Shown here piece after piece: positions 43,478 to 51,727 of a DNA stretch of 64,000 nucleotides; position 1 is the stretch's first letter, and every line of letters starts with the position of its first letter. The position numbers and the translations under genes were made by a program. The notes under the pieces were generated by a model. That model made no database searches and had not been told where the DNA came from. It saw nothing but the letters and a program-made list of their open reading frames with translations. Where the stretch lies: contig NZ_CALTSY010000002.1 of NCBI RefSeq assembly GCF_943908415.1, positions 1 to 64,000 of the forward strand, written 5' to 3'. This DNA comes from an uncultured Anaerococcus sp. (GTDB lineage: Bacteria > Bacillota > Clostridia > Tissierellales > Peptoniphilaceae).

Positions 43478-45217
43478 ATGTTGAGAATAAAGAAAATAGA
43501 TAGGAGGATAAATATTAAAAGAATATTAAAAATAGTTCTATTAAGCTTAATAATACTCATTCCAAAATCTGCATACGCCAGCGACTTTGACCATATAGAT
43601 ATAAATGTGGATATAGATGAAAATGGTAAGGCAGATGTTAAGGAAGAATGGCAAATAGACGAAAGAGATAATGATTTTACTGAAAGATACAAAAATATAA
43701 ACAACTTAAAAGGAATCAAAATTGAGGACTTTAAAGCAAGTTTAAATGGTAAAGAATTTAGTAAAAAAGATCCTTGGAATGTAGATGATGATTTTGACCA
43801 AAAAGCTTATAAGTATGGATCTATCAAAGAAGATGATGAGATAGAACTTTGCTGGGGAGTCAGTGATCGAAGTGAGAATAATACATACACTTTATCTTAC
43901 AAAATAAATCCAGTTATAATCGGCTTAAATGATAGCGATATGCTCTTTTTTACCTTTGTAGGTGATGGTCTAGACCCTAAGCCAGAAAAAGTTAATATCA
44001 AAATAAATAGCTATGAGCAGGTAAATAAAGATGTAAAGATGTGGGGTTTTGGTTTTGAGGGTGATATAAATAACGAAAACGGCAGTATTATAGCAAAATC
44101 AGATGGAGATATAAATAATGTTAATATACTATTAAAATTTCCAAAAAATACTTTTGCCACATCCTATAAAGAAGATAAAAGTTTTACAGATTATGCAAAT
44201 ACTGCAGTCAAAGGATCAGACTGGGAAAATAATGAGGGAAGTGTAGAAGAAGAGAGTGAAAGTACTCCTATATGGGCATTCATTTTAATCTTTCTAGGAG
44301 TAATAACCGGAATCTTCGCTTTAGTTAAGGCGATCTCAAATGCTAATCCTTATAAATTTTCAAATATAAAGGACATCCCTGATATAAAAAATATCAAAAC
44401 TTATTATTACAAAGATATCCCCTATAACGGAAATTTAGAAGATCTATATTTAATTGCTATAAATGCATATCCAAATAGGCAAAACTTTGATAACTTCATA
44501 AACGCATTTTTCCTAAGATGGTTGAATGAGGGTGCAATTAGCTTTGTAGAAGATAAGAATGACCACGGTATTTTCAATAAGAAAATCGACTATTTTATTA
44601 TCAATCATAAGCCAGAAAATATGGGAGAGATTGAAGAAGATTTATTTGCTTATCTAATTGGAGCAAAAAGTGAAAGAACTGATGATAAGCTCACAGAAGA
44701 ATCATTTAAAAGATATATGAGAAAAAATCATAAATCTTTAGAAAATCTATCTCAAAGAGTTGATGAAGCAAGTCTCAAAGCTTTGATAGCTAAAGGATAT
44801 GTAGAAGAAGTAGAAGTTACAAAAAAGCTAAGCCCTAGCGGAAAGACAAAGAGTAAGCTAATGCTAACTGATAAGGGTATGGAGCTTTATAAAAATTTTG
44901 TAGGATTTAATAACTACCTAGAGAACTATCAAAAAATAGGAGTAGATGAAATTGAATCTACAGAAATGCTGGATCAATTCATGGTTTATGCAGCAATTTT
45001 TGCTATAAGCAAAGAGACTTTTGATAAGTTTGTAAAAGTATATCCAGAATATAGAAATCACAGCTTCTATAACTACTACATGATGAGTCGAATACACGCA
45101 TACTCCTCATCTGCAAGTACAAGTAGCCAAAGCTTTAGCTCAGCTGGATCTGGTGGAGCAGCATCTTTTGGCGGAGGAGCTGGAGGTTTTGGTGGTGGAG
45201 GCGGTGGTGGCCGTTAG
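43478..45217 (+). CDS. DUF2207-domain membrane protein
   Basis: A 579-residue protein of the DUF2207 family, whose function is unknown. A signal peptide ('RILKIVLLSLIILIPKSAYA') precedes an external domain (about 36-255), one membrane segment (about 264-285) and a cytoplasmic region ending in a Gly/Ser/Phe-rich tail (GSGGAASFGGGAGGFGGGG), a family hallmark. The first ATG (43478) has no ribosome site. A strong AGGAGG at 43502-43507 stands 6 bases before an in-frame ATT (43514), which would give a neater signal peptide. The true start is therefore uncertain. Confidence 0.85.
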   Translation: MLRIKKIDRRINIKRILKIVLLSLIILIPKSAYASDFDHIDINVDIDENGKADVKEEWQIDERDNDFTERYKNINNLKGIKIEDFKASLNGKEFSKKDPWNVDDDFDQKAYKYGSIKEDDEIELCWGVSDRSENNTYTLSYKINPVIIGLNDSDMLFFTFVGDGLDPKPEKVNIKINSYEQVNKDVKMWGFGFEGDINNENGSIIAKSDGDINNVNILLKFPKNTFATSYKEDKSFTDYANTAVKGSDWENNEGSVEEESESTPIWAFILIFLGVITGIFALVKAISNANPYKFSNIKDIPDIKNIKTYYYKDIPYNGNLEDLYLIAINAYPNRQNFDNFINAFFLRWLNEGAISFVEDKNDHGIFNKKIDYFIINHKPENMGEIEEDLFAYLIGAKSERTDDKLTEESFKRYMRKNHKSLENLSQRVDEASLKALIAKGYVEEVEVTKKLSPSGKTKSKLMLTDKGMELYKNFVGFNNYLENYQKIGVDEIESTEMLDQFMVYAAIFAISKETFDKFVKVYPEYRNHSFYNYYMMSRIHAYSSSASTSSQSFSSAGSGGAASFGGGAGGFGGGGGGGR

Positions 45218-45280
45218 GCTATCATCACCTTTCCTATAAATATTATAATAACTTTTTATATCAATAGGGTATAAATTAAT

Positions 45281-45298
45281 TACCGATAGCTATCGGTA
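45281..45298. promoter_or_regulatory. Perfect 18-base palindrome upstream of the ferredoxin gene
   Basis: TACCGATAGCTATCGGTA is a perfect palindrome that ends 2 bases before the AGGAGG ribosome site. A TATAAA-like -10 lies 5 bases upstream of it. It is best read as a repressor operator; it could also form an mRNA stem that hides the ribosome site. I do not know a regulator with this site. Confidence 0.55.
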
Positions 45299-45311
45299 AA
45301 AGGAGGTTAAT

Positions 45312-45503
45312 ATGAAATTTTTTGTAGACCAAGACCAATGTATAGGATGTGGTTTATGCGAGTCCACCTGTCCAGAAGTATTTAGCATGACGGATGAAGG
45401 AGTTGCTGAAGCCATAAGTGAAGATGTAGCTAGTGAAATTTTAGATTCTGCAAATGAAGCTATGGAAAATTGTCCAGTAAGCTGTATAAGCTGTGAAGAA
45501 TAA
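45312..45503 (+). CDS. 4Fe-4S ferredoxin
   Basis: A 63-residue single-cluster ferredoxin. The four cluster cysteines lie in 'CIGCGLCESTCP' (10, 13, 16/20 region) and 'ENCPVSCI' near the end. The acidic protein is a soluble low-potential electron carrier for anaerobic metabolism. AGGAGG lies 5 bases before the ATG. It is a single gene with a palindromic site in front and a strong terminator behind. Confidence 0.93.
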   Translation: MKFFVDQDQCIGCGLCESTCPEVFSMTDEGVAEAISEDVASEILDSANEAMENCPVSCISCEE

Positions 45504-45535
45504 TACACAATTTTAGTGTATTTGTATATAAAAAT

Positions 45536-45575
45536 AAGAAGCTATTGCAAGCCTAAGAATGTGCAATAGCTTCTT
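45536..45575. terminator. Terminator after the ferredoxin gene
   Basis: AAGAAGCTATTGCA pairs perfectly with TGCAATAGCTTCTT around a 12-base loop, with TTTAC after it on the plus strand. It also serves the convergent minus-strand gene ending at 45577. Confidence 0.85.
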
Positions 45576-45576
45576 T

Positions 45577-46032
45577 TTACTTATAAGTAAAAGATATATT
45601 ATTATTATCTTTTAAAATCTTTATTAATTCTACCTTCCTAGCTATGGGATATCTTTGCACATCAGTATCCTTTGACTTTAAGACTATAGAAAGCATAAGT
45701 AATTGTCCATCATCGCTGATATCTATTTCTTTAATTTCAGAAAACCCATACTCTTTAACCATAAAAGACTTAGATTGGACTATTATCCCCTCTTCAGTAA
45801 CTCCCCTAGCATATTTAGATGTGAGTAGATAAAAACTTGCAACTATAGCCATTACTAAGACTTTCTTAAAATCAGACTTAAAGAAATAACCCACCAACAT
45901 AAATAAGGCCCATAAAAATACTATAGAAATAAAATCCATTTTATTGAAAACTGTTCTTATCCTAACCTTTATTCCCCTTATCAAGTTTATAATAGAAAAT
46001 ATAGTAAATACTACTATATATACATAAATCAT
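45577..46032 (-). CDS. Small membrane protein of unknown function
   Basis: A 151-residue protein with about three hydrophobic segments (2-18, 36-52 and 58-75), followed by a soluble beta-rich domain of about 70 residues ('GVTEEGIIVQSKSFMVKEYGFSEIKEIDIS') that resembles PH-like or DUF5673-type tails. I do not recognise it firmly. I start at 46032 because AAGGAG lies 7 bases before that ATG; the Met 11 codons upstream has none. It is a single gene. Confidence 0.65.
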   Translation of the reverse strand: MIYVYIVVFTIFSIINLIRGIKVRIRTVFNKMDFISIVFLWALFMLVGYFFKSDFKKVLVMAIVASFYLLTSKYARGVTEEGIIVQSKSFMVKEYGFSEIKEIDISDDGQLLMLSIVLKSKDTDVQRYPIARKVELIKILKDNNNISFTYK

Positions 46033-46107
46033 AGCTAACTCCTTGCTTTTAATATTTTCACACATATTATATAATATAAGAAAACTTAAAACAAAAAAGG
46101 ATAGATT

Positions 46108-46596
46108 ATGAAAAAATTATATTTTAAAGAAAAGTTTTTCAAAATCACAGACCACTATCCAATCTTGGATGAAGATGGTAGGGAGGCTTATTACTTAGAC
46201 CAAGACTTCACTTTTATAGGATATAGGTCAATTCTAAGTGATAGTAATGGCACAAATATATTAAATATAAAAAGAGAAATAATATCACTTTTCCCAAGGT
46301 ATTATGTAAACTTTGAGGATGGATCAGAAATGATAGTCCAACAGAAACTAGAATTTTTCAAACACAAGGTCCATGTTTATTTAGATAAGGAAACCTTAGT
46401 CCTAAAAGGGGATATTTTCCACCTAGACTTTGAGATTAAAAACGGAGAAGGGCAAACTATAGGTGCTGTCAATAAAAAATTCTTTGCCTTAAGGGATAGC
46501 TACGAACTTATAATTTATGACGAAAGCTACACAGAAGAATTGATAGCCCTTGTTATATGCCTAAACAACATGATAGATTTAGAACAAGCTAACTAA
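46108..46596 (+). CDS. LURP-one-related (Tubby-like fold) protein
   Basis: A 162-residue soluble protein that looks like the LOR/YxjI family, a beta-barrel fold related to Tubby C-terminal domains. Recurring strands with the family rhythm are seen ('LYFKEKFFKITDHYPILDEDGREAYYLDQDF', 'ILNIKREIISLFPRYYVNFEDGSE', 'GAVNKKFFALRDSYELIIYD'). The bacterial function is unknown. AAAGGATAGATT precedes the start. The M42 peptidase gene follows 23 bases later, so they may share a transcript. Confidence 0.75.
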   Translation: MKKLYFKEKFFKITDHYPILDEDGREAYYLDQDFTFIGYRSILSDSNGTNILNIKREIISLFPRYYVNFEDGSEMIVQQKLEFFKHKVHVYLDKETLVLKGDIFHLDFEIKNGEGQTIGAVNKKFFALRDSYELIIYDESYTEELIALVICLNNMIDLEQAN

Positions 46597-46619
46597 AGCA
46601 GTAATTAAGGAGAAATAAA

Positions 46620-47639
46620 ATGACTGAGAATATATTAAACTATATAGAAGATTTATGCACCACCCCATCCCCTACTGGATATACAAAAAAAGCTGAGAAG
46701 TATCTTTTAGATGAATTCAAAAAAATGGGATATAATCCTTATCAAACTAATAAGGGCAATGTAGTTGTTCCTATAAAGGAAGGTGAAGATGATGGACTAT
46801 TATTATCGGCCCATGTTGATACCCTAGGACTTATGGTTAGGTCTATTAAATCAAACGGCAGACTTCGTGTTACAACACTGGGAGGATTCCCACTTTCTTA
46901 TGCAGAGCAAGAAAATGTTACAATCATGACTAGAGATGGCAAAGAATTTACTGGCGTATTAAGAATCAACAATCCAGCAGTTCACGGATCAAGCGACCCT
47001 AAAGAAATCAGCCGTGATGATAGTAACATGGAAGTAGTTATAGATGAGATAACAAATTCTGCTGAAGAAACTGAAAAACTAGGTATTTCTGCAGGAGATT
47101 TCATAGCTCTTGATCCTAGATTTAGGGTAGACAACGGCTTTGTAAAATCTCGCCACCTAGATGATAAGGCAAGTGCTGGCGTCCTAATGGCTCTTGCTAA
47201 GGAAATCCAGGAAGAAAACATAAAAATCAATCGTCCACTCTATATGACCTTTACTATATATGAAGAAGTTGGACATGGAGCAGCAAGTGGACATCCAAAA
47301 GCTATTACAGATATGATAGCAGTAGATATGGGTGTAGTATATGATGATCTTAAGACAGATGAGACAAAAGTTTCGATATGTGCAAAAGATTCTTCAGGTC
47401 CTTATAACTATGACTTAACAAATGATTTAATAGCTATTGCTAAAGAAGAAAATATAGACTATGCCATAGACATATATCCATTCTATGGTTCAGATGCATC
47501 AGCAGCAGTAGCAAGTTCTAACGACTTCCGCCACGCCCTAGTGGGTGCTGGAGTTGCAGCAAGCCATGGTTATGAAAGAACTCATATAAATGGACTTAAT
47601 GGATTATATAGTTTACTAAAAGCTTATATTACAAAATAG
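46620..47639 (+). CDS. M42-family metalloaminopeptidase
   Basis: A 339-residue peptidase of the glutamyl/deblocking aminopeptidase (FrvX/PepA) family, which forms large dodecameric particles in the cytosol. Metal ligands are visible: His in 'LLSAHVDTLGLM', Asp in 'SRHLDDKASAG', Glu-Glu in 'TIYEEVGHGA', Asp in 'IAVDMGV' and His in 'ASHGYERTH'. AAGGAG precedes the start. It fits the peptide and amino-acid fermenting lifestyle suggested by the glycine reductase genes nearby. Confidence 0.92.
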   Translation: MTENILNYIEDLCTTPSPTGYTKKAEKYLLDEFKKMGYNPYQTNKGNVVVPIKEGEDDGLLLSAHVDTLGLMVRSIKSNGRLRVTTLGGFPLSYAEQENVTIMTRDGKEFTGVLRINNPAVHGSSDPKEISRDDSNMEVVIDEITNSAEETEKLGISAGDFIALDPRFRVDNGFVKSRHLDDKASAGVLMALAKEIQEENIKINRPLYMTFTIYEEVGHGAASGHPKAITDMIAVDMGVVYDDLKTDETKVSICAKDSSGPYNYDLTNDLIAIAKEENIDYAIDIYPFYGSDASAAVASSNDFRHALVGAGVAASHGYERTHINGLNGLYSLLKAYITK

Positions 47640-47644
47640 ATAAT

Positions 47645-47684
47645 AAAAAAGGATATGAGAAAACATAATTCTCCTATCCTTTTT
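47645..47684 (+). terminator. Terminator after the M42 peptidase gene
   Basis: AAAAAGGATA pairs with TATCCTTTTT around a loop that itself pairs (GAGAA/TTCTC). It lies just after the stop codon. Confidence 0.8.
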
Positions 47685-47713
47685 ATATTAGTTAAATTTT
47701 TTTCATATTATTT

Positions 47714-47741
47714 TTGCTTTTCGTTTTCATTATGCTATAAT
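47714..47741 (+). promoter_or_regulatory. tRNA-Sec promoter
   Basis: TTGCTT (47714-47719), 16 bases, TATAAT (47736-47741). The tRNA begins 11 bases after the -10. Confidence 0.7.
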
Positions 47742-47751
47742 ATTATCATAT

Positions 47752-47846
47752 GGGAGCGGATGAGTTTCTGGTGTGCTCTGCGGTCTTCAAAACCGTTGTG
47801 AGAAGTGTACTTCTTGGGTAGGTTCGATTCCTACACGCTCTCGCCA
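47752..47846 (+). tRNA. selC: Selenocysteine tRNA (anticodon UCA)
   Basis: A 95-base tRNA with the selenocysteine layout: acceptor GGGAGCG/CGCTCTC, long D arm, anticodon loop CTTCAAA (UCA), a long variable arm (AGAAG/CTTCT), T arm GTAGG-TTCGATT-CCTAC, discriminator G and an encoded CCA. It reads UGA in grdA and grdB. It ends 1 base before the selB stop codon on the opposite strand. Confidence 0.96.
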
Positions 47847-47847
47847 T

Positions 47848-49710
47848 TTAAACTAAAACCCTGTAATCATCAATTCTTTTGGTGATATTTTTTTTGTCCA
47901 TATATTCAAGAACTGCTACAGCTTGCTTACGGCTAAGTCCCGAAATATCCCTAAATTCTGAAACTTCCATTTTATCATTTTTACTTATATAATCCCTGAC
48001 TTGATCAATTAGTTTATCAAGATAGATAGTTCTTAAATAAAAGTCCTCTACCTTGTTAAGATCATTTTTAGTCAAATAATTTAAAACGTCTCTATCTTTC
48101 TTATCATCAATAATATCAGCTTCTTTTAGAATCTTTGGCTCAGCATCTTTAACATTTTTCATTATATCATCGATTTTCTTTTGATCATTAGCAAGGCTAA
48201 TAGCAAAAGATTTGTTTTTTACCAAACCTCTTTGTAACATAATCCTTTTTGTAAGAATCTTATTCTTAAGCATAGTTTCAAAATTTTTGCTATCCAAGTT
48301 AGTCTTTGTTTTTTGTCTAAGCTCTTCTTTAGTTATACCTTCTTCTAAAGGATGATTTTTATGATATTCTGTCATAAAGCTTTCAATATCTCTAGCCAGA
48401 TTTTCTAAGTTTTTAGTCCTTATATATGCATCACCCACTTGTTGGATATCATTATTTTCTATCATTTGCCTTAAGTTATCTTCTAAGGCATCTCTTTCTA
48501 TGCCCATATGGGTAAAGATCTCTTCAAAGTTTTTAAAATCACTCAAGTAATCTAGGATTTCATCAATTTCTGAAAATTCTTCCTTGTTTTTTAAGTAGCT
48601 TACATAATCTTTAGAATTTATAGTATGGTTGGCACTATTTGTATCTATTATCTCTCCACCACCAACTGTTCTAACCGGTGAATAAGATCTTATAACAAAT
48701 TTATCGCCACGTTTTACAAAAATTTCTTCTTCTAATCTAAACTCGCATAATCCACTTTCCCTTGCCCTTATTTCCTTTTTATCAAGGGGAACTGCACGGG
48801 CTAATATTTCCTTTGTCCCATGGAAAAATCTTACCCTTGTCCAATGTTCTATTTTATAATCATCAAACTTTGATAAACTCAAATCAACTTGAACATTTTT
48901 AACTTTTATTAGAGAATCTTTGCTAGCAATTATGTCTCCTCTTTTAATATCATTTGAGGAAATATTGCTTAAATTAAGGGCGATTCTTTGACCCTTATGG
49001 GCAACGTCAATCGGCTTATCGTGGTTTTCTATACTTCTTACCTTAACTACTACTTCTTCCGGGTAAATCATATACTCGCTATCTTTATAGATTTCCCCCT
49101 CTGTTAAGGTTCCTGTAATAATTGTTCCTATTCCTTGTAGGGCAAATGACCTATCAACATTCATCCTCATTGATTTAAGATCAGCTTCTTTTTCTGTGCT
49201 ATATATCTTTTCTTCAATCAAATCTTTTAGCTGATTAATATTGTCTCCACTTACTGAATCGACATCTATTATAGGAGCATCTTTTAAGATTGTGTCATCA
49301 AATGAAAGCCTTATATCTTCTTTTACTAAGTCAAGCATCTCAGGATCTACCATATTCTTTTTTGTAATTACTATTATGGCATTATCTACACCCATATAAT
49401 GAAGGATTTGTGCGTGTTCTATGGTTTGTGGCATAACTCCATCATCAGCTGCAATTACCAAAAGAATAATATCTATTCCTACAACTCCTGCCATCATATT
49501 TTTAATGAAATTTTCATGACCTGGCACATCAATTATCCCTGCCCTGTCTCCACTTTTTAAGTCCATATATGTGAAGCCTAGGTTAATTGAAATACCGCGT
49601 TCCTTTTCTTCCTTTAGTTTATCTGTATCTTTTCCAGTTAAGGCCTTGATTAAGGTTGTTTTACCATGATCAATATGTCCAGCTGTACCAATTATATAAT
49701 TATTTTTCAT
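47848..49710 (-). CDS. selB: Selenocysteine-specific elongation factor SelB
   Basis: A 620-residue GTPase that carries Sec-tRNA to UGA codons marked by a SECIS hairpin. The GTP motifs are 'GHIDHGKTTL', 'DVPGHENF' and 'ITKKNMVD'; an EF-Tu-like core (about 1-340) is followed by winged-helix domains (about 370-620) that bind the SECIS RNA. It overlaps the end of selA by 11 bases. The last codons contain a hairpin that serves as terminator for the tRNA on the other strand. Confidence 0.96.
   Translation of the reverse strand: MKNNYIIGTAGHIDHGKTTLIKALTGKDTDKLKEEKERGISINLGFTYMDLKSGDRAGIIDVPGHENFIKNMMAGVVGIDIILLVIAADDGVMPQTIEHAQILHYMGVDNAIIVITKKNMVDPEMLDLVKEDIRLSFDDTILKDAPIIDVDSVSGDNINQLKDLIEEKIYSTEKEADLKSMRMNVDRSFALQGIGTIITGTLTEGEIYKDSEYMIYPEEVVVKVRSIENHDKPIDVAHKGQRIALNLSNISSNDIKRGDIIASKDSLIKVKNVQVDLSLSKFDDYKIEHWTRVRFFHGTKEILARAVPLDKKEIRARESGLCEFRLEEEIFVKRGDKFVIRSYSPVRTVGGGEIIDTNSANHTINSKDYVSYLKNKEEFSEIDEILDYLSDFKNFEEIFTHMGIERDALEDNLRQMIENNDIQQVGDAYIRTKNLENLARDIESFMTEYHKNHPLEEGITKEELRQKTKTNLDSKNFETMLKNKILTKRIMLQRGLVKNKSFAISLANDQKKIDDIMKNVKDAEPKILKEADIIDDKKDRDVLNYLTKNDLNKVEDFYLRTIYLDKLIDQVRDYISKNDKMEVSEFRDISGLSRKQAVAVLEYMDKKNITKRIDDYRVLV
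47866..47895 (+). terminator. tRNA-Sec terminator inside the 3' end of selB
   Basis: On the plus strand ATCATCA (47866-47872) pairs with TGGTGAT (47880-47886, one G-U pair) around a 7-base loop, and A plus eight T residues follow. It lies 20 bases after the tRNA CCA and entirely within selB coding sequence on the opposite strand. Confidence 0.75.
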
Positions 49711-51055
49711 AAAATTCCCTTAAACTTTCAAAAATATCATCTATTTGATTTTCAAATATTGTTAGAGCATTTAGATGAACATAGCCATTGTATACTGTTG
49801 AAATTATATGATTTTTAGATAATCTCAAAAAGCTTTCTAATTTACTAGCATCTTCATATAATATTTTTACAGAATAAGTCTTTTTAGTATCTAGCGGATA
49901 GGATCCACCACCTATCTTTCCATCAGACTCTACTAATTCTCCTTCAAATCCCTCTATGCTTTGAAGTCTTGACAAAAGTTTTTCTCCTCTTTGTTTAACA
50001 CTTTGGCTATCTTCTAAGATCATCCTAATAGTTGGGTTTTCTTCTTTAAGTTTATCAAAATCAAGATATTCATATAAGCTTGCTTCTACCGATGCTAGAG
50101 TTAGCTTATCAACTCTAAAGGCTCTTAAAAGCTGATTCTTCTTCATTCTATCAATGTAAGACTTTTTGCCTACAATAATGCCTGCTTGGGAACTTCCTAT
50201 AAGCTTATCACATGAAAAACTGACTAAATCAATTCCATCATTTAAGCAATCAATCACAGTTTTTTCATAAGAAAATCCATAAGGACTTAAATCTATCAAA
50301 GATCCACTTCCTAAGTCTTCATATAAAAGTATATCCCTATCTCTTATGAGTTCTTTAATTTCTCTAGTATCTACAGTTTCTTCATAACCTACCATTTGAA
50401 AATTAGACTTATGCACCTTTACAATTGCAGAAACTTCTTCATATTCATCAATGGCTCTCTCATAATCATATAGATGGGTCCTATTTGTAGCGCCTACTTC
50501 TACTACATTGGCTCCACTTTCTTTCATAATCTCATTGATCCTAAAAGAGCCACCAATCTCTACAAGCTCCCCACGAGAAATTACAGCATCTTTATTTTTA
50601 CAAAAAGTATTTAACACTAAAAATACCGCTGCTGCATTATTGTTAACAATAAGAGCATCCTCAGCTCCAGTAAGCTTTTTAACAATATCTACAAGATGTG
50701 TATATCTTGAGCCTCTTTTACCCTTATCAACATCATATTCCAAATTAGAATAGTTTTTTGCAATTTTTTCAATTCTTAGACTTGTATTTTCTGATAAAAC
50801 AGCCCTACCAAGATTAGTATGTAAAATAACTCCAGTTGCATTTATAACATTATAAAGTGAATATGGACTATAATTGTTAAATCTGAAATCAATTTCATCA
50901 TAAATCTCATCTGTTTCAAAGCTTTCCTTAGCAGCAATTTTTAATCTGTACTCATCAAGCACTGCATTTGCTATATCTTTTAAGATTTGAGAATTGGTAT
51001 TAAATCTTGTCAAAATATCATTCATTTGAGGTAGTTTCTTGTATAAATTTTCCAT
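49700..51055 (-). CDS. selA: L-seryl-tRNA(Sec) selenium transferase SelA
   Basis: A 451-residue PLP enzyme that converts seryl-tRNA-Sec to selenocysteinyl-tRNA using selenophosphate. The PLP lysine is in 'FSCDKLIGSSQAGI', and 'INATGVILHTNLGRAVLS' near residue 85 is a family block. I start at 51055, where TGGAGGCATT precedes the ATG, rather than 16 codons upstream. It heads a selA-selB operon divergent from the glycine reductase operon. Confidence 0.95.
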   Translation of the reverse strand: MENLYKKLPQMNDILTRFNTNSQILKDIANAVLDEYRLKIAAKESFETDEIYDEIDFRFNNYSPYSLYNVINATGVILHTNLGRAVLSENTSLRIEKIAKNYSNLEYDVDKGKRGSRYTHLVDIVKKLTGAEDALIVNNNAAAVFLVLNTFCKNKDAVISRGELVEIGGSFRINEIMKESGANVVEVGATNRTHLYDYERAIDEYEEVSAIVKVHKSNFQMVGYEETVDTREIKELIRDRDILLYEDLGSGSLIDLSPYGFSYEKTVIDCLNDGIDLVSFSCDKLIGSSQAGIIVGKKSYIDRMKKNQLLRAFRVDKLTLASVEASLYEYLDFDKLKEENPTIRMILEDSQSVKQRGEKLLSRLQSIEGFEGELVESDGKIGGGSYPLDTKKTYSVKILYEDASKLESFLRLSKNHIISTVYNGYVHLNALTIFENQIDDIFESLREFYEK

Positions 51056-51169
51056 AATGCCTCCATATAATACTATTATACAATATTTTAACAGCTTTAT
51101 CACAAAGTAGTATTGAAAACGATCTTTTTTGTTGATTTTTTATAATAGATGTGATAAAGTATTATCAAG

Positions 51170-51270
51170 ATCAGTTGAAGTTATGGTTAGATTTTGTTTA
51201 ATCAAAAACCGAAGGTACAAGTAGCTATTCTAGTCAATTAGTTATGAAATTCTCAGGTAAAAGGAGCCAT
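51170..51270 (+). promoter_or_regulatory. Glycine riboswitch aptamer (single, partly degenerate)
   Basis: Upstream of the glycine reductase operon the plus strand carries 'ACCGAAGGTACAAG' (about 51208-51221) and 'TTCTCAGGTAAAAGGAG' (51250-51266). These are the two most conserved blocks of the glycine riboswitch (CCGAAGGxxCAA and CTCTCAGGxAAAAGGAC). Only one aptamer can be seen, and its 5' strand is hard to align. A terminator follows within 30 bases. Glycine binding would be expected to switch the operon on. Confidence 0.75.
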
Positions 51271-51292
51271 AATGGATGAGATTCTGAAGATG

Positions 51293-51330
51293 GCGACAGG
51301 AAATTTGACTAATTTTTATGTCGTTTTTTT
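51293..51330 (+). terminator. Riboswitch terminator in front of grdX
   Basis: GCGACA/TGTCGT (51293-51298 with 51319-51324, the outer pair G-U) and an inner AAATT/AATTT form a stem that runs into seven T residues. The GGAGG ribosome site of grdX follows 5 bases later, so this is the expression platform of the glycine riboswitch. Confidence 0.7.
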
Positions 51331-51343
51331 ATTTGGAGGAAAT

Positions 51344-51727
51344 GTGATAATTACTAATAATCCGATGTTTATTGACTATAAAAATAAGAATTTTGATAGT
51401 CTAGAAATAGCCTATAAGGATGTTGAGGCTTTAGAAGTTTTAAAAATAGGACGTGATTATATTCACCAAAACTATAAACTACTAACTCATCCCCTTTATG
51501 GAAATTTTAGGCCTAATGAATTATTCTATAGGACAATAATAATTGAAGAATCAGATCAGCTAGATTTTGAATCTCTAGAACTGATTGAAAATTCTATTTT
51601 TAAAATTGAAAACATTCTTAAAAACACAAAGAAAAAAAATGCTACTGATTCGATTTTAAAGGATTATGCTTACATTGACTTTCAAATAATGAAAGAAAAC
51701 ATGGAAGGAGGACTAAGGAATGTATGA
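51344..51727 (+). CDS. grdX: GrdX family protein
   Basis: A 127-residue protein of the GrdX family, found in front of glycine, sarcosine and betaine reductase operons; function unknown. 'IITNNPMF' at the start and 'GRDYIHQNYKLLTHPLYGNFRPNELFYRTI' match the family. I use the GTG at 51344, with GGAGG 4 bases before it. The frame is open up to an ATG at 51272, but those 24 codons coincide with the riboswitch terminator and lack family similarity. Its stop overlaps the trxB start. Confidence 0.82.
   Translation: MIITNNPMFIDYKNKNFDSLEIAYKDVEALEVLKIGRDYIHQNYKLLTHPLYGNFRPNELFYRTIIIEESDQLDFESLELIENSIFKIENILKNTKKKNATDSILKDYAYIDFQIMKENMEGGLRNV

Noticed and set aside
51272..51343. 24-residue N-terminal extension of GrdX
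   Set aside because: It overlaps a terminator hairpin of the riboswitch and has no counterpart in the family; a GGAGG-GTG start follows at 51344.
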